DNA of 64,000 nucleotides. Source: Hetaerina americana. Taxonomy: Eukaryota; Arthropoda; Insecta; Odonata; Calopterygidae. A program made the translations under genes and the position numbers. Positions 34,046-45,249 of this stretch are shown here, in pieces. Where the stretch lies: contig JAKTNV010000020.1 in assembly GCA_022747635.1 (NCBI GenBank), forward strand, positions 2,517,501-2,581,500, given 5' to 3'. Under the pieces are notes generated by a model, which worked only from the letters and a program-made list of their open reading frames with translations, ran no database searches and had not been told where the DNA came from. Every line of letters begins with the position of its first letter. Positions within the stretch are counted from its first letter, which is position 1.

Positions 34046-36002
34046 TTTGTTATATTTTGTTAAATCTATTTGATACATGAATAATAAAAATAACTGTGAA
34101 AGGGTTTCCCCCTTGACCCGCATTGCACGACAAAATGCTGAAAATATTTCGCGCGAGAATCAGACCTGGATTTATGCCCCTTCACCTCGGAAGCTCCGGA
34201 TTTAACACGTTGCTCCAGTCCCCCATGATTGAGCCAATGGGCGGATCAGCGACGGAGGCAAAGCAATTTGGTCCACAATTTTAGTTAAATGTTTTTTGGA
34301 GAGAGAAAAATGTGCCTAATTACATTGTCTTTGAGTGTTTGTTAACTGTAGATTAATGAAATAGACGGTGAAACCTCGTTCGTGCCGTTTCAAGAGCATT
34401 TTGATGAAATTGCATCCGTCGCCCGGCGGAAGAGAGAGCCCTCGACGGAGTGACCTGACCGGGATGCGCCGAGGGGTGAGATGTTGACTCCGATGAAAAG
34501 AGCTCGGCGCCATTCGAAACGTCTGGCTGCGTGAAATGCAATTGCGAAGGGTTAAATATAGCGCGCTTGGCTCCCCTCCATGCGTCATCGTGCCGAAGGT
34601 GGAGGGGGGAGAATAGGAAGGGGGAGGGGGCAGGAAGAGGGGGAGGGGGGAGAGGGTTGGCTGGAAGAAGCACATCCGTCAGCGCGGATGCCCGCGCGAT
34701 GACATGACTTCTGGCGGCGGATTTGGAAATATTGATCTGGGAGGGCGAGGGGTTGGGCGGAGGGGTGAGGGGCTGAAGTCTTCACCTCGCGTGGTTAGAG
34801 CAGGCGCCTTTCGCGATTCCGGGCTTATGCGTGCGTGCTTCTTATTAATTGCAATATTGACACAAATTATTTGTTTATTTCAGACGCCCCGAAGAAATTC
34901 TTTCGCCTCTGGAAATTCTCTCCCGCGGTGCTGTTCTGTAAGGCCCGCATGTTGCCAGCAAATGCAGATACGTGCATAATCCGTCGGCCACGTCCGTTCT
35001 ATAGTAATAATTCCAGAATTTCGGTAATATCTAATGAATACTGCATGCGAAAGAAAACCAATCTCTAACCATTAAATCTCCCTGCCTTGCTTGTTCGTGT
35101 ACACGTTGTTTGTCACTTGATTTTTCCAGCCGGAATGCCCGAACTAAATGTGCTCATCTTTCGAAAGCTTTCAATGATTGGGAATCCTCCGATGTGACAG
35201 TGTGATTCAACTTCACTCGCAGCAATGGAGTCGATCGAATGAAGCATGAAACCGAGGTCACTTCACGTGAAATTATTTCTATTTATTTCTCTATTTAGCA
35301 TTATTCCGAAAAACAGCACTTTTTGGCCTTTACATTGGACTATCAACAGTGATAACAATGGACCCAATTATAAACACCCAAACCGTTGAGGGAACCGAAC
35401 CCGTGACCATTAGGTTGACAGACGAGATCGTTTCCCCGTCGCCATCGGGGCAGGTAACCCGTTTCGAAAACAAGATTTTAGGCTTTCTCTGCGTTCATTA
35501 CGTATGTGACATTACTTTTGGGCAATAAGTTCTACGTTCGCGATAAAATAAATGCATCCGAAAAATTTTGACTTGTCCGGTCGCGAATTCGCCTGTTGAA
35601 GAACCGCCTTCTCTCCAGTCCCCTCGCCACTTTAGCGATAATGGATGTCCGTTCAATTATTCCTCGATTACGTGAATACGTCTTCCTTTATGGAGACATT
35701 TGTCAGATAATTGTTACTTAAATCCATTCGTAGATCGAATGAGAGAGTGAGCAACTTGTCCACCCTTACAGCAATTATGGAGCAGATCGCGCTTGGGCGC
35801 TTTAATTAGTCACAGCGACCGAATGGTCGGAAATATTTGCCCACAAAATGAAAATTGTCGCGAAAACTTATATCCTCGAAGCAGGAGATCAGTTATTTTT
35901 TGGCGTCATAACCAAAATTTGAATTAAAAAGAAAGAAACAAATTGGACATTACTTTTAGGCTGGATTTGTTTTTCTTTCAAACCCTCAGCTCTTTGAAAG
36001 AA
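34046..36002. other. No gene recognised; one weak exon-like segment
   Basis: A GC-rich patch at 34400-34800 has arginine/proline-rich frames only. At 34869-34882 a pyrimidine-rich TTTGTTTATTTCAG precedes a 54-bp segment that is open in all three frames and is followed by GTAAGG at 34937. It could be an internal exon, but there is no recognisable protein, so I do not call a gene. Confidence 0.4.
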
Positions 36003-36080
36003 AATTACATCTACATCTACTTAATACCCCGCAAGCCGCCGCAAGGGCGTGTGGCGGGGGGTGTTAGGACACCACCCGTT
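36003..36080 (-). repeat. LINE 3' tail and hairpin relic (family B type)
   Basis: Tail ACATCTACATCTACTTAATA (36007-36026), the CCCCGC/GCGGGG hairpin, and GGACACCACCCG, the lead-in found in family B. Only about 75 bp are present, an extreme 5' truncation. Confidence 0.85.
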
Positions 36081-36424
36081 AGTGTTTCGCAACCCCACCA
36101 CAAATTAGTGTTTCTTGACCCCAAGAAAGTCTCCGGAGAACTTTTCTCGGGTATTTCGCAAGGAGAAGTGCCTCTGGAGAGTCTGTTGGCGGTAGGATCG
36201 CTTCGACGGACGGGAGATGGGGATATCGGGCCAGGGTCCCAGGGAATTCGGTTGGTGATTCTCTTGAAGGGTACTCTCGCCCTCGACCGAGGCTAACATT
36301 TAGAAGAGACAAAGTTTTACTGCCTCCGAATATTATAGTTTACAAAATTAAGTAAAGAGATAAATTAGTCCGGTACACCCATACAAGTACGCACAGCTAT
36401 CATTAGCAGACAACAACAACAATG

Positions 36425-36525
36425 CATGGGTGGTCTGAAAAGTTTCCGACTCAGAAAATTTCATAAAACTTCAGAAAAAATGTCTTGTGCCTTTGCTGGG
36501 TCGGAAACCTTTCAGACCACCCTCG
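36425..36525. mobile_element. 101-bp MITE, mariner-like
   Basis: Inverted ends of ~26 bp: GGGTGGTCTGAAAAGTTTCC at the left and its counterpart GGAAACCTTTCAGACCACCC ending in CTCG at 36525, followed by TA. The left terminus is CATGGG instead of CGAGGG and its target dinucleotide is TG instead of TA, so a few end bases have mutated. The interior of ~50 bp does not code. A CGAGGG...TA end is typical for mariner families, but no full-length parent occurs in the window. Confidence 0.8.
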
Positions 36526-37562
36526 TATAATGATGTGAGTAAAAATGAAAAATCACACGCAGCAATTGTAAATGTACAACGTAATGCGACTGAAATTAAA
36601 ATTAGCCAATTCAACAATTCAATGGAAGCGTCAAATGGGCCTGCAATGCAAAATCTATTAATATAAATGTAAACAATTTTTGTTTCGTTAAAAGCTACTC
36701 GTTAAATGTTTTTAGGCGTTGATTTTAGTTTTTCTTATCAAACATAATGTCCATGGATAATAAGTTGTAAAGCTTAGGTCCTAGATCCACGAACTCCCAA
36801 CTTCGCCTTACGAATATAGAATTATCGCCTTGCGGACGTGGATCACTGTTAGGCAACTTTGAATCATTGATCTAGTGGAATTATACAAAAACATTTACGT
36901 TTTTTGAATTTGTAAAACATCGTTATTTTTGTTTGGAAAATGATTAATTCATAGATACGTTTCTTTAGCATAGGATTTGAACACTCCGCGTTACCAAGGG
37001 CTGCAATACTTCCGCGTTGCCATATCTTCGAAGGGCGGCCTCTTTCTCGTCAATACGTACTAAGCCCTATGCAATGTGTGAAATTCACACATTGCATAGG
37101 GCTTAGTGGTATCTTGGAGTATCTTAGTGGTATCCTTATCACCGTAACGCTATTTTATCAAATATATTCCACGGAGTTTGAGATACCTTGCAAGAAAGGT
37201 GAGCTATGAGTTTATTATTGAAATTAAAAAGTGCACTTTGCATTTCGAATAAGGTTATTCATAAATTCCCTAAGCTCAAGAAGATAGCTTTAGCATCGTC
37301 CTCTAATTGAAGCAGCGTAATGGCGTCCCGAATATTATCATCGACTTATCGCCGGTGCCTGATTAATCATACATATAATGTTTCAGTTAGGCTAATGGAC
37401 AACATTAGACCTTTCATTTTTTTTAATAGAATTTTAGTTTTTTATAAGTAAATACTTAAAGTTTTATAAAAGATTAGATCATGAACTTTGAAACAATTGC
37501 TCAGTGATAACATTATAATTTGCGTAAAAACAAAGAATCTTCAAACATAAATTATTATTAGG
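36526..37562. other. No gene recognised
   Basis: AT-rich spacer with the palindrome at 37059-37107 as its only clear structure. Confidence 0.5.
37059..37107. repeat. 49-nt perfect palindrome
   Basis: Arms of 24 nt (ACTAAGCCCTATGCAATGTG plus GAA, read to the centre at 37083) are exactly complementary around a single central A. The last 12 nt of the right arm, CTTAGTGGTATC with its flank, recurs about 21 bp downstream (37123-37134). Confidence 0.93.
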
Positions 37563-37671
37563 TCATCTACCGGTTAAGGTAGGTTTTTGATGGACAGAGT
37601 TACTAATTAAATATTTTTTGACTCCTAGCAAAACACAACATCCTACTCTACATCAGGTCCCACTTCATCTC

Positions 37672-38125
37672 TCAGTACCTTCTTCCTCCCTTCATCCCGT
37701 CCAACATCCCTAGCCTGTTCCTTCCCTTTCCTCGTTTGCCCAACATTCTCCCCTCAATTACAGTCTTCAACATCCCACTGCCGGTCAACACCCCCTTCAT
37801 CCACTTTTCCTGCCTCCATAGGATTTCTCCCAACAAACCCCTCTCTGCGACCACCATACCTAAACTTCCTCATTTGTTTTCTTCTCTGTCCATTTCACCT
37901 TCTCCATTTTTCTCCACACCCACTTTTCAAAAGCCTCCAGTGTACGTCTATCCTGCTTCAATGACCACGCTTCCGCGCCGTACATAGGGACGCTCCATAT
38001 CAAAGTTTTTACGAGTCTTTTCTTAACATCCTTACTCAATGTCCCTGTCATTAACTCCCTCCTCCTGGTGAAAGCCTTTTTGCCTAGCGCAATTCTTCTC
38101 CTTATGTCCCTACTACTTTGACCGG
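37672..38125 (-). pseudogene. RTE-like reverse transcriptase, C-terminal part
   Basis: The minus strand reads RRELMTGTLSKDVKKRLVKTLIWSVPMYGAEAWSL (about 38060-37950), FEKWVWRKMEKVKWTEKKTNEEV and, after a frame change, VVAERGLLGEILWRQEKWMKGVLTGSGML to the C-terminus at 37672. It matches 62298-62760 closely. There are no catalytic motifs in this part. Confidence 0.85.
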
Positions 38126-38652
38126 GTTGATCCGAAATACTACCGATTCTTCTACGTCATATAATTTTTCAATGTCTAACTTTGTTGGTCGAAGTTCTTT
38201 ACTATACAGCTCTTCTATATATTCCTTCCATCATTCTTGGATCTTTCCTCTGTCAACTACTATCTTCCCCGCCTTATCTGTAACTGTTAGCATAGATCTC
38301 CCTTAGTTCCCGATAAAGATTTAACTTTGCTGTGCAACGCACCAATTTCATCCTTCCTCTGTAGACTTTCCATATCCTCGCACTGCGTCTTCCACCATGC
38401 TTCTTTTGCTTTATTTGTTGTCCGCCTGAATTAATTTTTAATTCTTTGTACTTCATTTTGCCTAACTCTGTATTTACATTCTTTCATTTCCTCCACTCAT
38501 CCATCTTTGTAATAATCTCGTCCGTGATCCATGGTTTCCTAGTCCTTTTGGCGTTAACGTTTCCAATAGTGTCTTTAGCGGCTTTAGACCCTTTCTTGAA
38601 ACTCCCATTTTTCTTCGATAGTACTTAGCTCTTTACTATCCTCCATGATTTC

Positions 38653-39594
38653 CTATACAGCCTGTCTGTATTCCTTCCTTTTCAAACCATTTAATGCTTC
38701 TACATTACATTTTCTAACTCGCCGCCCCTGCCTTATCCTTTTGAAATGGACGCTACATTTCATAACAACTAAATTGTGGTCAGATTCCGCATCCACTCCC
38801 GGGAAGCTGTGGGAAATTATTACACTGTTCCTCAACGTGAGTCTAAGCAGAATATAATCTAGCTGATATCTCTCTGAGTCACCTGGAATTTTCCATGTAT
38901 AACTGCGTCTTTTGTGGTGTTTAAACCAAGTGTTGGTGATGACTAACCCCTGTCTCCTGCAGAATTCAACTGCTTTCTCCCCGCGTTCTTCTCTTCCTTC
39001 GCCTACTGTCGATTTCCAATCACCCATCAATATCAAATGTTTCCCTGCAGGAACACACGCGATTATGTCTCCTAATTGATCGTATATCCTATCGACCTCT
39101 TCTTTCTTACGGTTGCTCGGTGGAATGTATACCTGAATAATAACCAAGTTCGTCAGTTATGCTTTTATCTCTCCTAGTAATAATCTATCCGTTACCTACT
39201 CTATGTTGACTACGCTTCTTCCTTCCACTTCATTTAATATGATGGCAACCCCTCGTTGGCTCTCATCCCCGCCGTTGTATATTATTCTAAAATTATCACT
39301 CCAGTAATCCCCGCTATCCTTCCATTTCACCTCGCATAGACCTAAAATATCTATATTTCCCCTTTCCATCTCTCGCTTAATATTCTCCAGTTTCCCTGTC
39401 CTCATCATTGTCCTAACATTCCACGTTCCTTTACTAACTAATATGGTCTTCTTCTCCTGCGTCTTCTGTCCTGCTGCTGCTGGTTTTCCCTTGCAAGTGT
39501 TTCGTGAGATGACGACCTTTGAAGCCTTGCTTCCCCCGCTGCCGGGCACGACACACGGCCGATTGGGCCGAGCCCCGTAGTTGCCAGGACTCAA
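38653..39594 (-). pseudogene. RTE-like apurinic endonuclease domain
   Basis: The frame from 39594 gives KGTWNVRTM...NIDILGLCEVKW (the N/E active-site strands) and RGVAIILNE, breaks near 39196-39150, and resumes at 39147 with IQVYIPPSNRKKEE, LILMGDWKSTVGEG (catalytic D-x-N changed to D-W-K), RRSYTWKIPGDSERYQLDYILL and ESDHNLVV (the S-D-H block). This is the exonuclease/endonuclease/phosphatase fold that nicks target DNA in LINE insertion. The stop near 39150 and the Asn loss make it non-functional. The sequence from 38640 to 38270 is the broken linker to the reverse transcriptase. Confidence 0.88.
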
Positions 39595-39800
39595 AATCTC
39601 TTTATAGTCTATCTTGGTAATCTTGGGAATGATAATTGAGGTGGTTTCCCGTTGCCTTCCTCAATAGTGTTTTTAACGTGACACCATCACTTACTGGCCG
39701 CCCCACTGGGGTCAGACAACATTGCAGCCGCCTCGCTGAGGAACAGACGCTGCGTGGACTACCTTTCGTCTGGTTCCTAACCTATCTGGCACGGGTGACC

Positions 39801-41128
39801 CTATCTGGAGCAATTATTATTACTCCCGCCAGCACAGCTCTAGTGGTCATCGGAACATACAAGCCCTTCCCCCACGTCAAGGTTTTAGCCCTTAAATATT
39901 TTAGTAAATGTGATTTCATTATTAGAAATGTGATTTTAGGATACAGTTATATGAGGAAAACAAAATTTGCAATTTTCCCAAGATTTGTGGGAAATCTGTT
40001 GAAAAGTTCAAATTTTGTTTTTCTCATAATGACGAACTTCCACTGTGTCTAACCTGAATCTTTTGAAGAGTTATATTTATAATTAATGAGTAATGAAATG
40101 GTGTAATGATCGAAATCTGGATCTTTCCTTCATTCAGTAATTTATTCATTCTGTAATATATTATAGCTCTTGGGGCAAAACCTTGACCGCTGATTGTTAT
40201 ACTCATGTTCGGGCATGTGCTTAAGTAATTTATGTTTAAATTCTTCTTAAATTTCTCTCTCCAAATTTACATACGGATACCTGATTTATATGTAGACTTA
40301 AATAAGAGTTGAATGAAGTTTTCCTCAATTTATCAAATTTTCTCCCGTTTGACGAAATCGCGAATAGAAGTGAAATATCAGGCGAGAGTGAGATCGTCGT
40401 CCGACCGCGTGCGTGCGTGCGTCCGGAGTAGAATGCAGGTGGGACGGAGCGGATTCCCTCGCCGGGGATGCGCACTCTTTGTGCATGCTCTCTTGAATCG
40501 TGCGAGCCACGTACGGGGAATGCATTCCCGGGATCGAATGCAACCGTGCGAGGAAGGGCACCCACTTGTGCACGCCTTCTCAGCGAGATACTACATCGAG
40601 GAAAGGGATCGGGGTGGAATCGGAACTCTATTGGGTGAAGGGAGGAAGGAAGGAAGGAAGAAGAATGAGCGCAGGGCCGAGAGTGAACTAAAGGGCCCGC
40701 TGCCTTCGACCCTAAAGGTCGGAATCCTGAGGTCGCCTAATGGTGCGCTGGTTCGGTCGCCAGGGTTCCCGGACAAAAAGTGCGCGCTCTCTCACTTCTC
40801 CTCGTACACCCGCGGAAAGGACACGGTGATGGGCAGGTATCAGGTACTATCAGGGGATAGCCTAGCGGTATCTGGAGCCCCTCTGACCGGGTGGAAGACC
40901 CGAGAGAACTTCATCGCGAATCAGATAGCATCGGAAGGAACATTTTATTAATAATTCAATATTAATAAGAAGAAAATCCTCTTAAAAATTCAAATAACCG
41001 TTATAACCGCGAAGCGCGGGAAGAAGGAATAGTGGGATATTTGAAAAGTGGGATAGAGCGAAGATATTTCGACTATTTTTTCGCATCAATCACTCAAGGA
41101 GAGATATAAAATATCCACGCAGCAAGCA
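39801..41128. other. No gene recognised
   Basis: A 212-codon open frame at 40313-40951 lies in a GC-richer patch and is Arg/Ser-rich without any recognisable domain. It could be an exon or chance. A short (GGAA)n run is at 40641-40660. Confidence 0.45.
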
Positions 41129-41308
41129 AAATTGGGAGAAAATTTGGCAAAAATAATTAGATAAAGTCCAGAGAAAATCCGCTAGATTCGTTAAAAATTG
41201 TTATGATAAGATCTCAAGTGTGACAGATCTCTAAGGGGATTTAGGCTGGGAACCACTTGAAGTGCGGAGATAACAAGCGAGGCTTAGACTTTTAGAAAGG
41301 TTCAGAAT
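41129..41308 (+). pseudogene. Family B LINE reverse transcriptase fragment
   Basis: About 180 bp matching family B at 52319-52499 (LDKVQRKSARFVKNCYD... ARLRLLERFR). It has gained stops. It ends exactly where the tail of the minus-strand family A element begins, so it marks an insertion of A into B; the other half of this B copy is not found beyond the A element. Confidence 0.85.
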
Positions 41309-41818
41309 AAACATCTACATCTACATAATACCCCGCAAGCCGCCGCAAGGGCGTGTGTCGGGGGGTGTTAGGTCACCAACCGTAAAAAGGAACAATACCA
41401 CATGCAAAACAACAACGTGGAAAATTACACCCACAGCAGCGCAAACACTCATGCAAAAATCCCTTCTTCCAACATTTATGCTAACAAAAACAATAAGCCA
41501 AAATAAAATCACACCCCAAGATGCAGCAAGAAAGTCATCCAACTACACGCAAGCCAAGACACAAAGAAGCAACAATGTGAAACACCACCACCACATGAAC
41601 ATGCACCACATAACACTCTACCCCCGAAGAGACTGTAAAAGGCAGGGAATGCGACCCAACGTTGCAGGTAGCAGGAATTTCCCCCCGCGGAGAGGGACGA
41701 GTGATTGAAAGGGAAACTTAAAAACAGATGATCAGAACACGAATGAGGTCATTCGGAAAGAATGGGCTATTATAACAAAACACATAAGGTTAGTGGAAGA
41801 GCATGCATTTAAATACCA

Positions 41819-44682
41819 CTAATTATTTTTTAGACGCTGAGGGTGGCAAGTGGAATTTTTGCTATCTATAACCCTGCAGTTGCTATCCCGTATTGTCCGT
41901 GGGAAGAAGGAGTCCTTGAGTCGGCTAGTTCTGGCATCTATTTCCCGAATTTCATATGCATGATCCAAGCGACGAATGTATGCAGGAGTACGAATAATTT
42001 GCGAGACCTCGGTGCTGAAACATGCGGATCTAAATTTATTTAATAATTTCAATCTTGCGTTGAATCGTCTTTAAGCCAATGATTCCCACCCCAAATCCAT
42101 GAGCATTTCGGTGACGTTTTGCGTTTTATCGTAGGAATTTTTTAAAAAACGGGCTGCCCGGCGTTGAACCTTCTCAATTTCCTGAATGAGGCCTTTTTCA
42201 CTCGGATCCCACACGCTGCATGCGTATTCTAAATGAGGCCTTACAAGAGCGTGGTAACAACGTTCCTTGACCTTCGAGTCACTTTTGCCGACAATGCGTC
42301 TAATAAATCCCAATTTTTTATATGCTTGACCGCGGACTTTACGTATGTGAGTGCCCCAAGTTAAGTCTTTTGTGAATGTGACACCTAGGTATTTTACCGT
42401 ATCAACTACTGCTAGGTCACCTCCAGCTAATTTGTAAGCAAATCCCGTTGATCTTTTAAAGAAGTTCACCACCGAACATTTATTATAATTTAGAGTCAAT
42501 CCCCAGTTAGAACACCATTTAGTAATGCAATCTAAATCCTGCTCTAGAATAAAACGATCCTCATCCCCAGATATCTCCCGATAGATCACCGTGTCATCCG
42601 CGAACATCCTAATTTTACTTTTCACTTCGCGGTTCAAATCGGTAACAAAAATCAAGAAAAGCAACGGCCCGATCACACTTCCCTGAGGAACCCCCGACGT
42701 GACTCGAACGCTGTCGGAACTAGCGCCATCAAGGACTACCCTCTGTTCCCGCTCTGAAAGAAAATATTTAACCCAGCTTATGGCGCCCTTGTTTATACCC
42801 GCGATCTTTAATTTATGAATTAGTTTACCATGTGGGACCTTATCAAATGCCTTTTGAAAATCTAAGAAGATCGCATCCACTTGCCTACCTCTCTCACCAG
42901 ATAAAAGTAAATCATGTGTAAATAATACTAATTTGGTTTCGCAGGAGCGGGTTTTCCTGAATCCGTGTTGATTGTCACTTAAAAAGTTAATATTGTCAAG
43001 TTGTCTCATTATGGAACTGACAATTATGTGCTCTAAGATTTTGCAACAGTTAGAAGTGAGAGATATAGGTCTGTAATTACTGGGATCCTCCCTGTCACCA
43101 CTTTTAAAAATAGGCGTTATTTGCGCGGTTTTCCAAATCTTAGGTACTTTGCACACTGTGAGGGATTTGTTAAATATAAATTCAAGGTACGGGGCAATGT
43201 TTGGAGCTAAATGTTTTATCACCCTAGCTGGTATATTTTCGGGACGTGGGGAATTGTTGGGTTTAATCTCATTAAGCAATTTTAGAATTCCTTGTTGGTC
43301 CACTGTTATTTTTTCCATGGGTGGAGTATGTATTTTTTCTTGGAGATATGCGGTGGCAACATCATTCGAGAAAACGCTTTGGAAGAATGAATTTAAGATG
43401 TTAGCTTTATCCTCACTGTCTGTATGAATTATATTGCTACAATCCCTTAAGCAAGCCACGGTTTGTTTACTCCCATTTACTTCCCTAACATATGACCAGA
43501 AAGCTTTGGGGTCAGTGTCCAAGTGCTCGCAAAGTACTTTGCGTTTAAAGTCCAGTAAAGCGCTATGTAATTGTGTTTTGGTTTCAATTTTGGAGGATCT
43601 ATATGTGTCCCATAATTGTTTATTCTCAGGGGATGATGTGTTCACGCCTGCCCTCTTTACCCTAGAGTGTATCATTCTCTGCTTTCGAAGGGCTTTTCTA
43701 GCGTCTTTCTTGTAACACCTGGGGTCGGGATTATCTTTAACGTATTTTATAGGTATGAAATCTACGATTCCTTTTTGCACGATATTGACAAATTCTGTCC
43801 AAGTTTCTTCCACGTTGACATGACTTAAGCGGGTTTTGAACTCGGGTAGTGAAGAGTTTAATTGATTGGCAAAAGATTCAAAGTCTAATTTATGGTAATT
43901 ATAAATTTTTCTTTTTGGCTTAATAATCTTTTTTATTTCTATGTCCAAGTGGACATTAAATGCTTTATGGTTACTCAAGCCCTCATCAGTTGATACACTA
44001 ATAATACGTTCAGGCGTGTTTGTAAGAAATAGATCCAATATGTTCTTTCCACGGGTGGGCATGCGTACTGCTTGATGGAGGGAGTTTCTTTGAACCAATT
44101 TTATCATGGAATTGCAAGATTCGCGATCGCGGGTCCCAGATTTAACGATATTGTTGTCCCAATCTATACCAGGGAGGTTAAAGTCGCCACCAATTATGTT
44201 TATGCTGTTGTTATAGTAACGTGTAAAATTCTAAATTTGATCGTTGAGGGTGTGAAGTGTTTTCAAATCTGAGTCAGGAGGTCTGTAGAAAGAGCATAAA
44301 TTTATGTTGGGTTGATTGGTCCGTATTAAGGTGAACCAAACACTTTCTATTTTATTATTTTCAAATGAAACTGGCCTGCTTTCAAAAGACTTTTAACTGC
44401 CACGAAAACCCCTCCTCCGGGTCTTGTATCTCTATCGTGTCGGTAAACTTTGAAATCTATTGGGAAAATTTCTTGGTCGTTTATGTCATTGCACAGCCAA
44501 CTCTCTGTGCCTAATACTATATCAGCGGAATGAGTTTGGATTATGTGTTCTAGATCCGCTGATTTGTTCTTGAGGCTTCTCCAATTTATAACAAGTATAG
44601 TTAAATTATTTTGATGTTGAATAACGTCCTTATTTGTGCCTGACTGTAATTTAGGACGCCTTTGTGGGGAAGTGCGTGTCAC
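41819..44682 (-). pseudogene. Family A LINE ORF2: endonuclease and reverse transcriptase
   Basis: Order on the minus strand: endonuclease start (INWRSLKNK...ADIVLGTESW, ~44600-44500), a frameshift near 44385, a stop near 44243, then GGDFNLPGIDWDN and LSNHKAF (usual S-D-H, Asp here Asn). A continuous frame of 678 codons follows (44107-42071) with NYRPISLTS, HGFRKTRSCET, DFQKAFDKVPH (first catalytic Asp), [14 protein letters not shown] and FADDTVIY (catalytic pair), then thumb motifs. A TAA at 42071 interrupts the end; the remaining 78 residues to 41819 are in the same frame. It is the reference copy for family A: three or four lesions, otherwise readable. Confidence 0.9.
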
Positions 44683-44789
44683 ATGTCTTTCTAAATCAAT
44701 GCCAGTGTTGTCGGTGACTTTTATATTTTTATTAATAATATTATACGCCCTATCCCCGGATGTTATTGACCCACTAAGTGCCCTGCCCT

Positions 44790-45248
44790 CTATCCTAAGA
44801 AAGGCCTACAGTGGTCGAGTATCCTATCCGCTACCTTACTCGCCGCTTCCGCCGTGTAATGGACCCCAGATCGGTTAAGGGGAGTCCTGCAAGATCGAAG
44901 GGTTGGTCTGAGGTCGACGAAGGAGGCTCCTATGTCCGAGCAGAATCTCGATAGTCTCTGGTTTATGCCTTCCACTCGGCTCCAAACCAGAGACCCGCGA
45001 TCCTCCCTCGGAACGATGCTGCAGACCGTTAGTCCCAGCCGAACCCCCTCGACGCCCTGGACGCGCTTGACCTCGGAGCTCAATTCCGTAAGGGAACGGA
45101 GGACCTCCTCGGATCCACGGTCCGTGACGTCGTTGGTGCCCACATGGGCCACGACCTGCAGCCTAGAGCACTTCGTGCCTTTGACCGCCGCCTCGATCGC
45201 CTTCGTCACCTGAGGGACTCCTCCGCCTGGTATACACCAGGCGGTCAC
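44790..45248 (-). pseudogene. Family A LINE ORF1, SGNH-esterase domain (partial)
   Basis: Residues from WCIPGGGVPQ (block II Gly) through VVAHVGTNDV (block III, GTND) to DLRPTLRSC...SGVHYTAEA (block V, with the catalytic His in GVHYT) are in one open frame to a stop at 44790. The N-terminal part with block I is cut off at 45249. It is about 60% alike by eye to family B ORF1 at 47594-48225. Esterase-type ORF1 is known for CR1-like LINEs; its role in the cycle is not settled. ORF2 starts about 110 bp downstream. Confidence 0.85.
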
Positions 45249-45249
45249 A

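Larger units (their letters stand above)
37563..39800 (-). mobile_element. RTE-like LINE, internally deleted copy
   Basis: It runs on the minus strand from a 5' region near 39800 (shared with 1-300) through an endonuclease, a linker and the reverse transcriptase C-terminus to a 3' hairpin (CTACC...GGTAG, 37569-37584) and a TAA-type tail. The central reverse transcriptase, including FADD, is deleted. At the join (near 38135) the sequence has ACTACC, which is present at both corresponding places of the longer copy (near 62797 and 63748), so the deletion used a 6-bp microhomology. Confidence 0.88.
41309..45249 (-). mobile_element. CR1-like LINE family A, longest copy
   Basis: The most complete family A element: part of ORF1 (44790-45248), ORF2 (41819-44682), a 3' UTR of ~450 bp, a hairpin (41331-41360) and a two- to three-unit tail of ATGTAG at 41309-41325. 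The 5' end is cut inside ORF1. Its truncated end abuts the truncated 5' end of a plus-strand family A copy at 45250. It inserted into a family B copy (left flank). Confidence 0.9.

Noticed and set aside
37059..37107. microRNA precursor
   Set aside because: The central loop is a single base and the pairing is perfect, unlike a microRNA hairpin.
40313..40951. 212-codon open frame
   Set aside because: No recognisable motif and biased composition; without conservation or transcript data it cannot be separated from chance.
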